Source: Acidimicrobiales bacterium (GTDB lineage Bacteria; Actinomycetota; Acidimicrobiia; Acidimicrobiales; Iamiaceae). Taken from it: 64,000 nucleotides of DNA. The position numbers were made by a program, and so were the translations under genes. The notes under the pieces are model-generated. The model saw only the letters and a list, made by a program, of their open reading frames with translations, was not told the origin of the DNA and made no database searches. Shown here one piece after another: positions 17,839 to 27,300 of the stretch (the first letter of the stretch is position 1; each line of letters begins with the position of its first letter). The stretch spans positions 92,141-156,140 of the forward strand of contig JAUJNP010000004.1 in the NCBI GenBank assembly GCA_030448105.1, given 5' to 3'.

Positions 17839-19266
17839 ATGGCCGACACCAACGTCCGTCCCGTGCCCATCGGCGCCGAGCGGGTCACCGCCGCTGACAC
17901 CATCGAGGTGCGCTCGCCCTTCGACGGCGAGCGGCTCGGCGCGGTGCCGGCCTGCGACGCCGGCCACGTGGACCGGGCCGTGGCCGCCGCCCGCGCCGCC
18001 ATGGCCGAAGGGCTGCCGGCGTGGCGGCGGGTGGAGGTCCTCGACGCCGCCGCCGCGGCCCTCCGCGAGCAGCAGGAGGACTTCGCCCACACCATCGCCC
18101 GCGAGGCGGCCAAGCCCATCACCACCGCCCGCACCGAGGCGGCGAGGGCCGTGCTCACCTTCCAGTTCGCGGCGGCCGAGGCCCGCACCCTCACCGGCGA
18201 GATGATCGCCATGGACGCGGCCGAGCCCGGCGACGGCAAGCTCGGCTTCACCCTCCGCCTCCCCATCGGCGTGGTGGGGGCCATCACCCCGTTCAACTTC
18301 CCGCTCAACCTGGTGGCCCACAAGCTGGCCCCCGCCATCGCCGCCGGGTGCGCGGTGGTGCTGAAGCCCGCCAGCCAGACGCCCTTCTCGGCCATCGCCC
18401 TCGCCGAGCTCCTGCTGGGGCAGTGCGGCCTGCCCGAGGGGTGGATCAACGTGGTCACGGGCGGGGGCGGCTCGGTCGGCAACGCCATCGTCGACCACCC
18501 CGACGTCGCCATGATCACCTTCACCGGATCGCCCGACGTCGGGTGGGCCATCCGCGGCCGGGCCGCCCGCAAGAAGGTCAGCCTCGAGTTGGGCAACAAC
18601 GCCCCGGTGATCCTCGAGCCCAGCGGCGACTGGAGGGCAGCCGCCGCCAAGATCAAGGTGGCCGGCTACAGCCACGCCGGCCAGTCGTGCATCTCCACCC
18701 AGCGCGTGCTGGTGCACCGCTCGATCGTCGACGACGTGGTCGCCGAGCTGGTCCCGCTGGTGGAGCAACTTCGCGTGGGCGACCCGATGGACGAGGCCAC
18801 CGACCTGTCCGCCCTCATCAGCCCGGACGACACCGAGCGGGTGAAGTCCTGGATCGACGACGCCGTGGCCGAGGGGGCCGAGGTGGCCACCGGTGGTGAG
18901 GTTGACGGGCGGCTGCTGCGCCCCACCGTGCTGACCGGCACCACCAACGACATGAAGGTGTGCAACACGGAGGTGTTCGGCCCGGTGGTCGCGGTGCAGG
19001 CCTACGACCACCTCGACGAGGCCCTGGCCCTCGCCAACGACACCCGCTACGGCCTGCAGGCCTCCATCTTCACCGGCGAGCTGGCCGCCGCGCTCAGCGC
19101 CGCCCGCCGCCTCGACTTCGGCGGCGTCCTGGTCAACGAGGTCCCCACCTTCCGGACCGACCAGATGCCCTACGGCGGCACCCGTGACAGCGGCAACACC
19201 AAGGAGGGCCCCCACCACGCGGTGCGGGAGATGACCACCGAGCGCCTCGTCGTCATCTCGCCGTAG
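17839..19266 (+). CDS. NAD(P)-dependent aldehyde dehydrogenase
   Basis: A 475-residue enzyme with AITPFNFPLNLVAHKLAP, the glutamate-bearing LELGNNAP and the cysteine in HAGQSCISTQR. The GNNAP and AGQSC variants are seen in the lactaldehyde / non-phosphorylating glyceraldehyde-3-phosphate dehydrogenase group, so a small hydroxyaldehyde or phosphoaldehyde is possible. Closely spaced with the following DUF2203 gene (17 bp). Function beyond oxidising an aldehyde is not determinable. Confidence 0.9.
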   Translation: MADTNVRPVPIGAERVTAADTIEVRSPFDGERLGAVPACDAGHVDRAVAAARAAMAEGLPAWRRVEVLDAAAAALREQQEDFAHTIAREAAKPITTARTEAARAVLTFQFAAAEARTLTGEMIAMDAAEPGDGKLGFTLRLPIGVVGAITPFNFPLNLVAHKLAPAIAAGCAVVLKPASQTPFSAIALAELLLGQCGLPEGWINVVTGGGGSVGNAIVDHPDVAMITFTGSPDVGWAIRGRAARKKVSLELGNNAPVILEPSGDWRAAAAKIKVAGYSHAGQSCISTQRVLVHRSIVDDVVAELVPLVEQLRVGDPMDEATDLSALISPDDTERVKSWIDDAVAEGAEVATGGEVDGRLLRPTVLTGTTNDMKVCNTEVFGPVVAVQAYDHLDEALALANDTRYGLQASIFTGELAAALSAARRLDFGGVLVNEVPTFRTDQMPYGGTRDSGNTKEGPHHAVREMTTERLVVISP

Positions 19267-19283
19267 CGCGCGACCCTGGGACG

Positions 19284-19625
19284 GTGGCGCACCGGGTCTG
19301 GACCGTCGAGCAGGCCGACGCCGCCCTCCCCGCCATCGGTGCGCTGGTGGAGTCGGTGCGGGCGGCGGTGCGGCGCGACCAGGAGCGCCCGGCCCTGGCC
19401 GGTGGCGACCCCAGGCTGGTGGTGCGGGGGGCGGTCGACCTGCTGGCGACCGAAGGCGTCGTGCTACGTGACCTGGCCCGGGGGCTGGTCGACTTCCCCG
19501 CCGTCAGCCCTGCCGGGCGGCCCTTCTGGTTGTGCTGGGTGGTGGGCGAGCCGGCGGTGACGTGGTGGCACTGGCCCGAGGACGGCTTCGGGGGCCGCAC
19601 GCGCCTCACCGACCCGCCGGCCTGA
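19284..19625 (+). CDS. DUF2203 family protein
   Basis: A 113-residue acidic protein starting at GTG 19284. The pattern VVLRDLARGLVDFPA followed by FWLCWVVGEPAVTWWHW and GGR near the end matches DUF2203, a family of unknown role common in actinobacteria and thermophiles. It follows the aldehyde dehydrogenase on the same strand and may be co-transcribed. No catalytic motif is recognised. Confidence 0.8.
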   Translation: MAHRVWTVEQADAALPAIGALVESVRAAVRRDQERPALAGGDPRLVVRGAVDLLATEGVVLRDLARGLVDFPAVSPAGRPFWLCWVVGEPAVTWWHWPEDGFGGRTRLTDPPA

Positions 19626-19685
19626 GAGTTCCCGTGGGCGGCTCGTCAACTCGTACGCTGGCCCAGAGAGGGGGAGGGGACTTCC

Positions 19686-22600
19686 TTGGAGCTTCGGGTG
19701 CTGGGTCCGGTCGAGCTTCGGGCCGCCGACCGTGCCCGGGTGCCCATCGGGGGGCCGGCGCGCCGCGCCCTGCTGGCCCGGCTCGTCATCGCATCCGGTG
19801 AGACCGTCTCGGATGAGCGTCTCATCGAGGACTTGTGGCACGGAGAACCTCCGACCACGGCCGCGACCGCCTTGCGGGTTCAGGTCTACCGCCTTCGCCA
19901 AGCGATGGATGCCGCAGGGGATCCTGGCGGTAGAGAGATCCTGGTCCGGCGGCCGGCCGGCTACGCGTTGTCGCTCCCTCGGAGCTGCGTCGACGCCCAC
20001 TGCTTCGAGGACGCCGTCGACCGCGCCCGGGCGGCAGCCTCGGCTCACCTCCAGGAGGCTGTAGAGCTCGTCGAGGACGGGCTTCGTCGCTGGACGGGCG
20101 CTCCCTACGCCGACATCGACGACTGGTCGTTCATCTCTGCGGAGACGGCGCGACTGGAGCAACTGAGGCTGCTGGCGCTCGAACAGCGAGCGACGTGGTG
20201 CCTTGCTCTCGGGCGAGATGCCGAGGTGGCGTCGGAGCTGGCGCAACTCATCCTGGAGCATCCGCTTCGAGAGCAGCTGTGGTCGCTGCTGATGCTGGCG
20301 CTCTACCGCTCCGGACGCCAGGCAGAGGCTCTGCGGGCGTACCAGGACGCCCGTCAGCATCTGCTCGACCACCTGGGACTCGAGCCGGGCCCGGCGCTGC
20401 GCAGCGTCGAGCAGGCGATCCTCACCCAGGACGTCTCGCTGGAACAGCACCTTCCTCAGGCGGTCCCGCAGCCTTCGAGCCGGCGCGCCCGGTCGTCCGG
20501 TCGATTGCCTCCCGCCGTGGTCCAGCACAGGTCGGTCCCCATGGTGGGAAGGGACGACCAGCTGGCGGAGCTCACCGGTGAGCTCGAACAGGGTCGCGTC
20601 GAGCGGTCACGACTCGTCCTGCTCATCGGGGAGCCAGGCATCGGCAAGACGAGACTGGCGGCCGAACTGGCCGGCCGGGCCGCTGATCTCGGCGCACAGG
20701 TCCTGTACGGCCGTTGCGACGAGGAACCGATCGATCCCTACCAACCGTTCGTCGAAGCGCTCCAGCACTACGTCGCCCGGTGCGATCCCGACCTGCTGGG
20801 AAGCGATCTCTCCCTGGCGGGTCCCGAGGTCGTACGCCTCGTGCCGGAGCTACGTCGCCGGATCGGTGATCTCCCGGACCCCGCTGCCGGAGGAACCGCT
20901 GGCGACCGCTACCGCCTGTTCGAGTCGGTCGCCGGGATTCTCTCAGCCGCTGCCCGTCGCCATCCGGTCGTGCTCGTTCTCGACGATCTCCAGTGGGCAG
21001 ACCGCCCCACCTCGCTCCTGTTGCGCCACTTGCTGCGCCTGCCCCCAGACGTCGCCCTTCTCATCGTGGCCACGTTGCGCAGCACCGAACCGCAGGACGA
21101 GCTCCTGCAGGCGGTCCTCACGAGCGCTCACCGAGATTGCCGGACGAAGCGCCTTCACCTGTTGGGGCTCGACGCGTCGAGCGTGGAAGAGCTGATCACG
21201 AGAGTGACAGGTGAACGTCCCGGCCCATCCTTGGCCGCGGAGCTGCGCGCTCGAACCGGTGGCAACCCGCTCTTCATCGAAGCCCTGAGCGCTGAGATGT
21301 TCGGCGAGGAAGGGCGCCGGTCGGCGCTGTCCGAGACATTGCAGGACTCGATCAACAACCGTGTCGTTCGCCTTCCTCCTGCCACCCGGCGCTGGCTCGA
21401 CGTGGCCGTCGTCGCCGGCGAGCACTTTCGAGCCGACCTGGTCGGCGGCGTGTTCGGGTCGGAGGAAGAGGCCTTGTCAGCGCTCGAAGGCGCGGTCGCA
21501 GCGGGACTGGTCACGCCCGCGCCGCTCCCCGGCGCGTACCTCTTCTCCCACGCCGTGGTTCGAGAGACGCTCTACCAACAGGTCGGAGGGGCCCGGCGGG
21601 CGAAGCTCCACCATCAGCTCGGCGAAGCGCTCACGCCCTCCGCTTCCCATGGGGATGCGGACCTGGCCGAGGCTGCCCGGCACCTCGTCATCGCCGCCGC
21701 TGGTGGGGTCGGCGACCCAGCGCGGGCAGCAGCTGCGGCACTCCGGGCCGCCGAGCTTGCCATGCGGCAGCTCTCCTTCGAGGGCGCCGCCGCTCACGTC
21801 GAGAGCGCCCTTGCCCTGCTGAGCGTCGAAGAGCAACCGGAGCTGTTCTGCCAGCTCCTGGTGGCGTCGGGAGAGGCGCTGTACCGGGCCGGCGACCGCG
21901 ATCGGAGCCAGCAGCAGTTCTGGCGCGCCGCCGAGCACAGCCGCGACCGGTGGCCAGAGCTGTTCGCCCGGGCCGCGGTCGGGTTCTGTTCCGTCTCCGA
22001 GCTCGGCATGGCCGATCGTCCTGACGACGCCAGCTACCACATCCTCGACGAGGCCTACCGATCATGCCCGGACGTCCCGGTGGTCCTGCGGGTGCAGGTG
22101 CTGTCTCGTCTCGCACGAGAGTCGCACTACCGCCAGGACCGACCGCGCTGCCTGGCCCTGAGCGACGAGATCATCAAGCTCGCCGCAACGGTCGATGATG
22201 CCCAGACCCGTGCCATCGCCCTTTACAACCGTCGGTGGCGGTTCCCGGACCAGGCCGAGCTGCGAGCCCGCTCCCACCTCTCGGCCGAGGCCCTCAACGG
22301 TCTCGGTCCTCGTGGTGACGACGAGGTGCGGTTCCTCCTTCACCGCTTCCGCGTCGGCGCGCTGCTCGAATTGAGCGACGTGGATGGCGCTCGGGTGGAG
22401 GTGGAGGAGTGCCGCGCCCTCAGCCGACGCCTGCGTCAGCCGGTCTACGTCGGCCAGGTGCGGCGCTTCGACACCATGCTGGCCCTTCTCGACGGTCGTC
22501 TCGAAGAAGCACGGTCGTTGATCTCGACGCCGCTCCCAGAGGACGCCAAAGCAGATGTTGGCGCGGTCGCCAGCCAGCTACTCGTACTCGAGTGGCTCCA

Positions 22601-23207
22601 GGGCGGGCTCGGGCCCTTTGTCAAGGCCGCGAGTGCCATGACCGCCGAGCGTCCGTGGTTGCCCGTCTTCCGAGCGGCGGAGTGCCTGGTCCTTGCCGAG
22701 GCGGGCCGGGTGGTGGAGGCGGCTGAGCGCTGCGATTCCTTCGCGGCGGAGGTCCTCCCGAACGTCCCCGACGACGAGAACCTGCTCCTCACCATGGTGC
22801 TGCTGGGGCACGCCTCAGCCCATCTCGATCGGCCCGAGACCAGTCGCCTCCTGCATCGCCTCATTCGACCGTACGCCCAACGTGCCGTCGTGACCGGCTC
22901 GGGCGATGCCTGCCTGGGGTCAGCCGGCCTGGCCGCCGGCATCCTGGCCGCCGGCTCCGGCGAGCTGGATGAAGCCGTGGAACATCTCCAAGCCGCCCTG
23001 GAACACAACCTCGACCTGGGCGTACGGCCCTTCGTCGTGCTGAACCGCCTGGAGCTGGCACGGGTGCTGCTGGACCGCGGCACTCGCCGCCACCGTGCGA
23101 CCGCCCGACCGGTCCTCGATGACGCCCTCGATGAGGCCCGCGCCATGGGCATGAGACCAGCCGTCGACCGCTTGGAACGACTCCTCGGACGGCTCCCGCG
23201 AGGCTGA
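19686..23207 (+). CDS. SARP/AfsR-type transcriptional regulator with BTAD, AAA ATPase and TPR-like domains
   Basis: A 1173-residue regulator. Residues 1-90 form an OmpR-like winged helix (VPIGGPARRALLARLVI; ATALRVQVYRLRQAM), residues about 95-245 a bacterial transcriptional activation domain, then a linker and an ATPase with Walker A GEPGIGKT near residue 315 and Walker B VLVLDDLQWAD near residue 425. The remaining 600 residues are helical repeats of TPR character. TTG start with GGGAGGGG upstream. Proteins of this layout (AfsR/large SARPs) activate neighbouring gene sets; the surface-protein operon immediately downstream on the same strand is the natural candidate. Codon choice looks less GC-extreme than flanking genes, hinting at separate ancestry. 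Confidence 0.88.
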   Translation: MELRVLGPVELRAADRARVPIGGPARRALLARLVIASGETVSDERLIEDLWHGEPPTTAATALRVQVYRLRQAMDAAGDPGGREILVRRPAGYALSLPRSCVDAHCFEDAVDRARAAASAHLQEAVELVEDGLRRWTGAPYADIDDWSFISAETARLEQLRLLALEQRATWCLALGRDAEVASELAQLILEHPLREQLWSLLMLALYRSGRQAEALRAYQDARQHLLDHLGLEPGPALRSVEQAILTQDVSLEQHLPQAVPQPSSRRARSSGRLPPAVVQHRSVPMVGRDDQLAELTGELEQGRVERSRLVLLIGEPGIGKTRLAAELAGRAADLGAQVLYGRCDEEPIDPYQPFVEALQHYVARCDPDLLGSDLSLAGPEVVRLVPELRRRIGDLPDPAAGGTAGDRYRLFESVAGILSAAARRHPVVLVLDDLQWADRPTSLLLRHLLRLPPDVALLIVATLRSTEPQDELLQAVLTSAHRDCRTKRLHLLGLDASSVEELITRVTGERPGPSLAAELRARTGGNPLFIEALSAEMFGEEGRRSALSETLQDSINNRVVRLPPATRRWLDVAVVAGEHFRADLVGGVFGSEEEALSALEGAVAAGLVTPAPLPGAYLFSHAVVRETLYQQVGGARRAKLHHQLGEALTPSASHGDADLAEAARHLVIAAAGGVGDPARAAAAALRAAELAMRQLSFEGAAAHVESALALLSVEEQPELFCQLLVASGEALYRAGDRDRSQQQFWRAAEHSRDRWPELFARAAVGFCSVSELGMADRPDDASYHILDEAYRSCPDVPVVLRVQVLSRLARESHYRQDRPRCLALSDEIIKLAATVDDAQTRAIALYNRRWRFPDQAELRARSHLSAEALNGLGPRGDDEVRFLLHRFRVGALLELSDVDGARVEVEECRALSRRLRQPVYVGQVRRFDTMLALLDGRLEEARSLISTPLPEDAKADVGAVASQLLVLEWLQGGLGPFVKAASAMTAERPWLPVFRAAECLVLAEAGRVVEAAERCDSFAAEVLPNVPDDENLLLTMVLLGHASAHLDRPETSRLLHRLIRPYAQRAVVTGSGDACLGSAGLAAGILAAGSGELDEAVEHLQAALEHNLDLGVRPFVVLNRLELARVLLDRGTRRHRATARPVLDDALDEARAMGMRPAVDRLERLLGRLPRG

Positions 23208-23515
23208 CCGACCCGACTCTCGGCGGCACACGGCGCCCCCGGTCTTGTTAACCGGACATTTACAGGGGTCCGTCAAGATTCGGACATGAAGTGCAGCGCG
23301 CCTGCGACCACCCGAACGGCAAAACACCTACTTGTCCCCGTTGACCTGATCGCGCCAGGAGCATCCGTACGGTCCGTATGGTAAAAAAGGCGCCCAAGCA
23401 GGCGATCTTGTGCTGGGGGGGTCCGGGGGATGAGGGGCAGGCCGAGCGTTGCGGCCACGGTGAGCTCCCCAGACCGCCTCGTCCCGACCTCCTCCGGCCC
23501 GGTGGAGCAGGGGAC
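23208..23515 (+). promoter_or_regulatory. 308-bp leader of the surface-protein operon
   Basis: No gene is seen. It holds an inverted repeat GTCCG...CGGAC (23268-23285), two copies of CGGACAT 28 bp apart, a possible -35 TTGACC at 23341, and the direct repeat CCGTACGG-T-CCGTATGG at 23365-23381. SARP proteins bind short direct repeats near -35 regions, so this pair is a candidate site for the regulator encoded just upstream. The -10 is not clear. Confidence 0.4.
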
Positions 23516-24319
23516 ATGACCTGGCGGCTGATCGCAGGCCTGACAGTCGGGCTCGTGCTGGTCTGGGCGCTGGGGAGTCCGGCCGTCGGCGCCGCGTCCG
23601 ACGGCGCGGTCCGCCTCCAGGCCAAGGTCGACGGTCGAGCGGTCCGCGGGGTCGGGAGCAACAACGCCATCAAGGTCGGCGATCGCCCGCAGGCCGACCT
23701 GCGCCTGACCGTCACCAACGGCACCAAGGCGACGCTGAAGCTGCAACAGGTCCGCCTGGAGGGGACGGCGCTGGGCGTCACGTTCCTCTCCTACGACGCG
23801 GTGGTGCCCATCAGCATCGAGGCCGGGGAACGCAAGACCCTGGAGGTCACCCTGCCGATCCGTGACATCAAGAACCAGACCATCGGCCTCGTCCCCTCCT
23901 CCATCGGCCTCTACGACACCGACGGCGACCGGGTCGCCGCACAGAGCTTCACCCTCGACGTCGATGGCACGTTGAGCTCCATCTTCGGGGTGCTCGGCCT
24001 GGTGATCGGCCTGTTCACCGGGTCCACCATGTTGTTCAACCTGTGGCTGGTGCTCCGCCGGCGGCTGCCACCGAACCGGATCTCCCGGGGCCTGCGGTTC
24101 GCCATACCCGGCGCCGGGCTCGGCCTGATGATCTGCGTCACCCTCGCCGGCTTCCGGGTGGTCGCCCCCTACCCCTCCACGTGGCCGCCCCTGGTCCTGG
24201 TCCCCACGGTCCTCGCGTTCGTCCTCGGGTTCCTGTCGCCCGGCGCCCTGACCCTCGAAGAGGACGAGATCGACGTCGCCATGCGCGACAAGCGCCTCTC
24301 GACGGCGGGAAGCACATGA
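23516..24319 (+). CDS. Membrane protein with extracytoplasmic beta domain and C-terminal TM helices; unknown function
   Basis: A 267-residue protein not matched to a named family. A signal-like helix (LIAGLTVGLVLVWALG) is followed by about 130 residues of Ser/Thr-poor beta-rich sequence (LRLTVTNGTKATLKLQQVRL; VPISIEAGERKTLEVTLP), then membrane helices around SIFGVLGLVIGLFTG, IPGAGLGLMICVTLAG and PLVLVPTVLAFVLGFL, and an acidic tail. The same plan appears in the C-terminal half of the kinase encoded two genes downstream. ATG 23516 is chosen because the signal peptide begins there and GGAGCAGGGG precedes it. Its stop overlaps the next start (ATGA). Confidence 0.75.
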   Translation: MTWRLIAGLTVGLVLVWALGSPAVGAASDGAVRLQAKVDGRAVRGVGSNNAIKVGDRPQADLRLTVTNGTKATLKLQQVRLEGTALGVTFLSYDAVVPISIEAGERKTLEVTLPIRDIKNQTIGLVPSSIGLYDTDGDRVAAQSFTLDVDGTLSSIFGVLGLVIGLFTGSTMLFNLWLVLRRRLPPNRISRGLRFAIPGAGLGLMICVTLAGFRVVAPYPSTWPPLVLVPTVLAFVLGFLSPGALTLEEDEIDVAMRDKRLSTAGST

Positions 24320-27300
24320 GCTACCGCACGACGCGTCGCCGCGGGGCCCCGGCGCGCGCCCTCCTGGCCACGCTGGTCGTCAGTCTGGCGATGTCGTTCG
24401 TCCCCCTGACGCCCCAGGCGGCGACCGCAGCGCCCGTCTGCACCAAGACATGGCTCGGTGGCAACGGCAGTTGGGAAAACCCCGCCGCCTGGGTTCCCAA
24501 CGGCGTCCCGACCATCGCCGACGACGTCTGCATCACCGCCCCCGGCGACTACACGGTGATCTTCAAGGGGGACGCCTCAGGGCACGGTTACACGAAATCG
24601 CTGCAGGTCGGCGGCGCCGTCGGCGGCACGCAGCAGCTCACGATCGAAGCGGAGACGACCGTCGTGGGCGGGGGGTCTCAACTGAGCATCTCGAGCTCGC
24701 TCGACATCAGCCCGAGCGGGGTGGTCAACCTCACCAGCGTCGGCATGCCTGGAGTCGCCGCTCTCGGCGGCAACAGCTCTGTGCCGTTCACGAACGCCGG
24801 GACCATCAACTTGCAGCCCGGAAGCGGTGGCAGGCGGGTCCTGTCCGGCAACATCGTCAACTCAGGCGTCATCACGGTCGATGCGTCCGCGTCCGTCAAC
24901 GGAAACCTCACCAACGGCGGGTTGGTGTCGTTGGGGGTCGGCGACGTTCTCAAGCTCGGCTTCCGGGGGGAAGGCAAGAGGTACACCCAGACCGCCAGCG
25001 GCACCTTTCGCACGATCATCGCCGGCACCGCCTCCGGGAGACTCGAGGTCGATCACATCACCCTGGCCGGGACCATCGCCGCCGACACGATCGGGACGCC
25101 GGGCACCACCTCCTACACCCCCATCGGCTTCGCGACGCGGTCTGGCGAGTTCACCCGCACCCAGTTCGGCGGCGGGACCCGCTACAGCGTGTCGTACAAC
25201 CCGACTGTCGTGCGACTGACAGTGGCGGCCGCCGACACGTCTCCCCCGAGGGTGGCCTGCCAACCGGCCGACGGGCTGTGGCACGGCGACAACGTGGCCA
25301 TCCCGTGCACGGCCTCGGATGCCGGCAGCGGCCTGGCCGAACCGACCGATGCGTCGTTCGATCTGGTCACGGCCCTGCCCGCCGGGCAGGAGTCGGCCGA
25401 CGTGCCAACGAACTCCCGTCAGGTCTGCGACGGGGCCGGCAACTGCACGACGGCCGGGCCGGTCACCGGGAACATGATCGACCGCAAGGCCCCGACGGTC
25501 ACCATCACCACCCCGGCCGACGGCGCCACCTACCCGCAGGGCTCCACCGTCACCGCCGACTACACCTGCACCGACGGCGGCGCCGGTTTGGCCTCCTGCG
25601 ATGGCACCGTGCCCGACGGCTCACCCATCGACACCTCGACCCCCGGGACCTACACGTTCACCGTTGAGGCGGCCGATGACGTCGGCAACTCGAGCGACCC
25701 CGCTGCGTCCACCTACACGGTCGCCTCAGGCGTCCCGGTCGCGACCGACGACGCTCCTGCACCAAGTCCTGGCTGGGCGGCGACGGCAGGTGGGCGGACC
25801 CGGCGGCATGGACGCCGAGCGGCGTGCCCACCGCCTCCGACGACGTCTGCATCACCGCCCCCGGCGACTACACGGTCACCAAAGACTATGTCCAACCCCT
25901 ACTACGTCGCCTCGCTGCAGGTCGGCGGCGCCACCGGTACCCAGCAGCTGACGATCGGGGCGAAGGCGCCGGACCAGGGCTCCGCCATCATCGCCACCGG
26001 GGATGTGGAGATCTCTCCCCACGGGGTCGTCACCCTCACCAAGCTCGAGGACCTCCCCTTCTACAACACCCAGCTCGGCTCCAACTCGGGCCTCATCACC
26101 AACGCCGGCGTCATCAACGTCCCGTCCAGCACCCGAGGCGGGAACCACACCGTGACCGGGGACCTCGCCAACCGCGGTGAGATCAACATCGCGGCCTCGG
26201 CGAGCCTCGGCTTCTACGACCGCACCGTCAGGAACACCGGCACCATCACCGTCACCGGCGGAGCGAACCTGAGCGTCGGTCCGGGTCCCAACGCAACCCT
26301 CGTCAACGACGGCGGCACGATCGACATGGTCGACGGCTACCTGGACCTCTCCGAAGTCGACGTCTTCAACGAGTTTGGCGGGACCCTCAACCTCGACGCC
26401 GGCTACCTGGGCCCGACGTCATACCTCGTCAACAACGGCGGTCTCATCAACCTCACCGACGAGCTGTTCGTTGATGGGCAGGTGATCAACAGCGGGAACA
26501 TCAACGGGACGGGTGCAGGACACGTCTACCAATACAGCGGAGAGTTCACCCAGGGCAACGGGACGGTCACCGGCAACCCGGTGCGGCTCGAGCGCGCCGA
26601 TCTGTCGTTCACCGGCACCGGGTCCGGCACCTTCGAGTTCATCTACTACGGACGGGGCTCCAACGAGCTCAAGGGGACGAGCGTGCCGGGCCAGACGGTC
26701 GTCGTCCACCCCATCATCACCGAGGACGACGTCGGCCTCTACTACGAGGACGGCTTCACCAACGGCGGCACCATCACCATCCCTTCCGATGGTGGAGCCG
26801 GAGGAGTGGTGGACCTCCGTCCGAGCACCCCGGAGGCACGCTCAACAACACCGGCACGATTGACATCAGCAACGCCCACCCGGCTCCGCGACACCATCGC
26901 CAACACGGGCTCCATCTTCGTGTTCGCCGAGGAACCCGTCCACGTCGAGCACGCAGCGCACGACGGGAACCCGGCCGTGTTCACCAACGCCGGCGTCCTG
27001 TCGCTGGGTGCCGAGGACTCCATGACCATCGGCGGGACCTACATGCAGACCGCCGACGGGACCTATCGCACCACGGTGGCTGGCAGCTCGGTCGGGTCGC
27101 TCTCAGTCGACCAGGCAACCCTGGCCGGCACCCTGGCCGCCGACACCATCGCCCCCCCGACGCTGACCGACTACTACCCACCGGCCCTCGGCACGGACCG
27201 GGAGGTTCACCGCCACCGAGTTCACCGGCGAGACCTACCGGGTGACCTACAACCCCAGAGTGTGCAGCTGACAGTGGGCGACACCACGCCGCCGGCGGTG

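Noticed and set aside
15073-19218. A minus-strand open frame of almost 1,400 codons spanning four genes
   Set aside because: It runs antisense or out of frame to well-recognised genes, is rich in Arg/Gly/Pro/His as expected from GC-rich shadow frames, and shows no family motifs of its own apart from those of the true genes in other frames.
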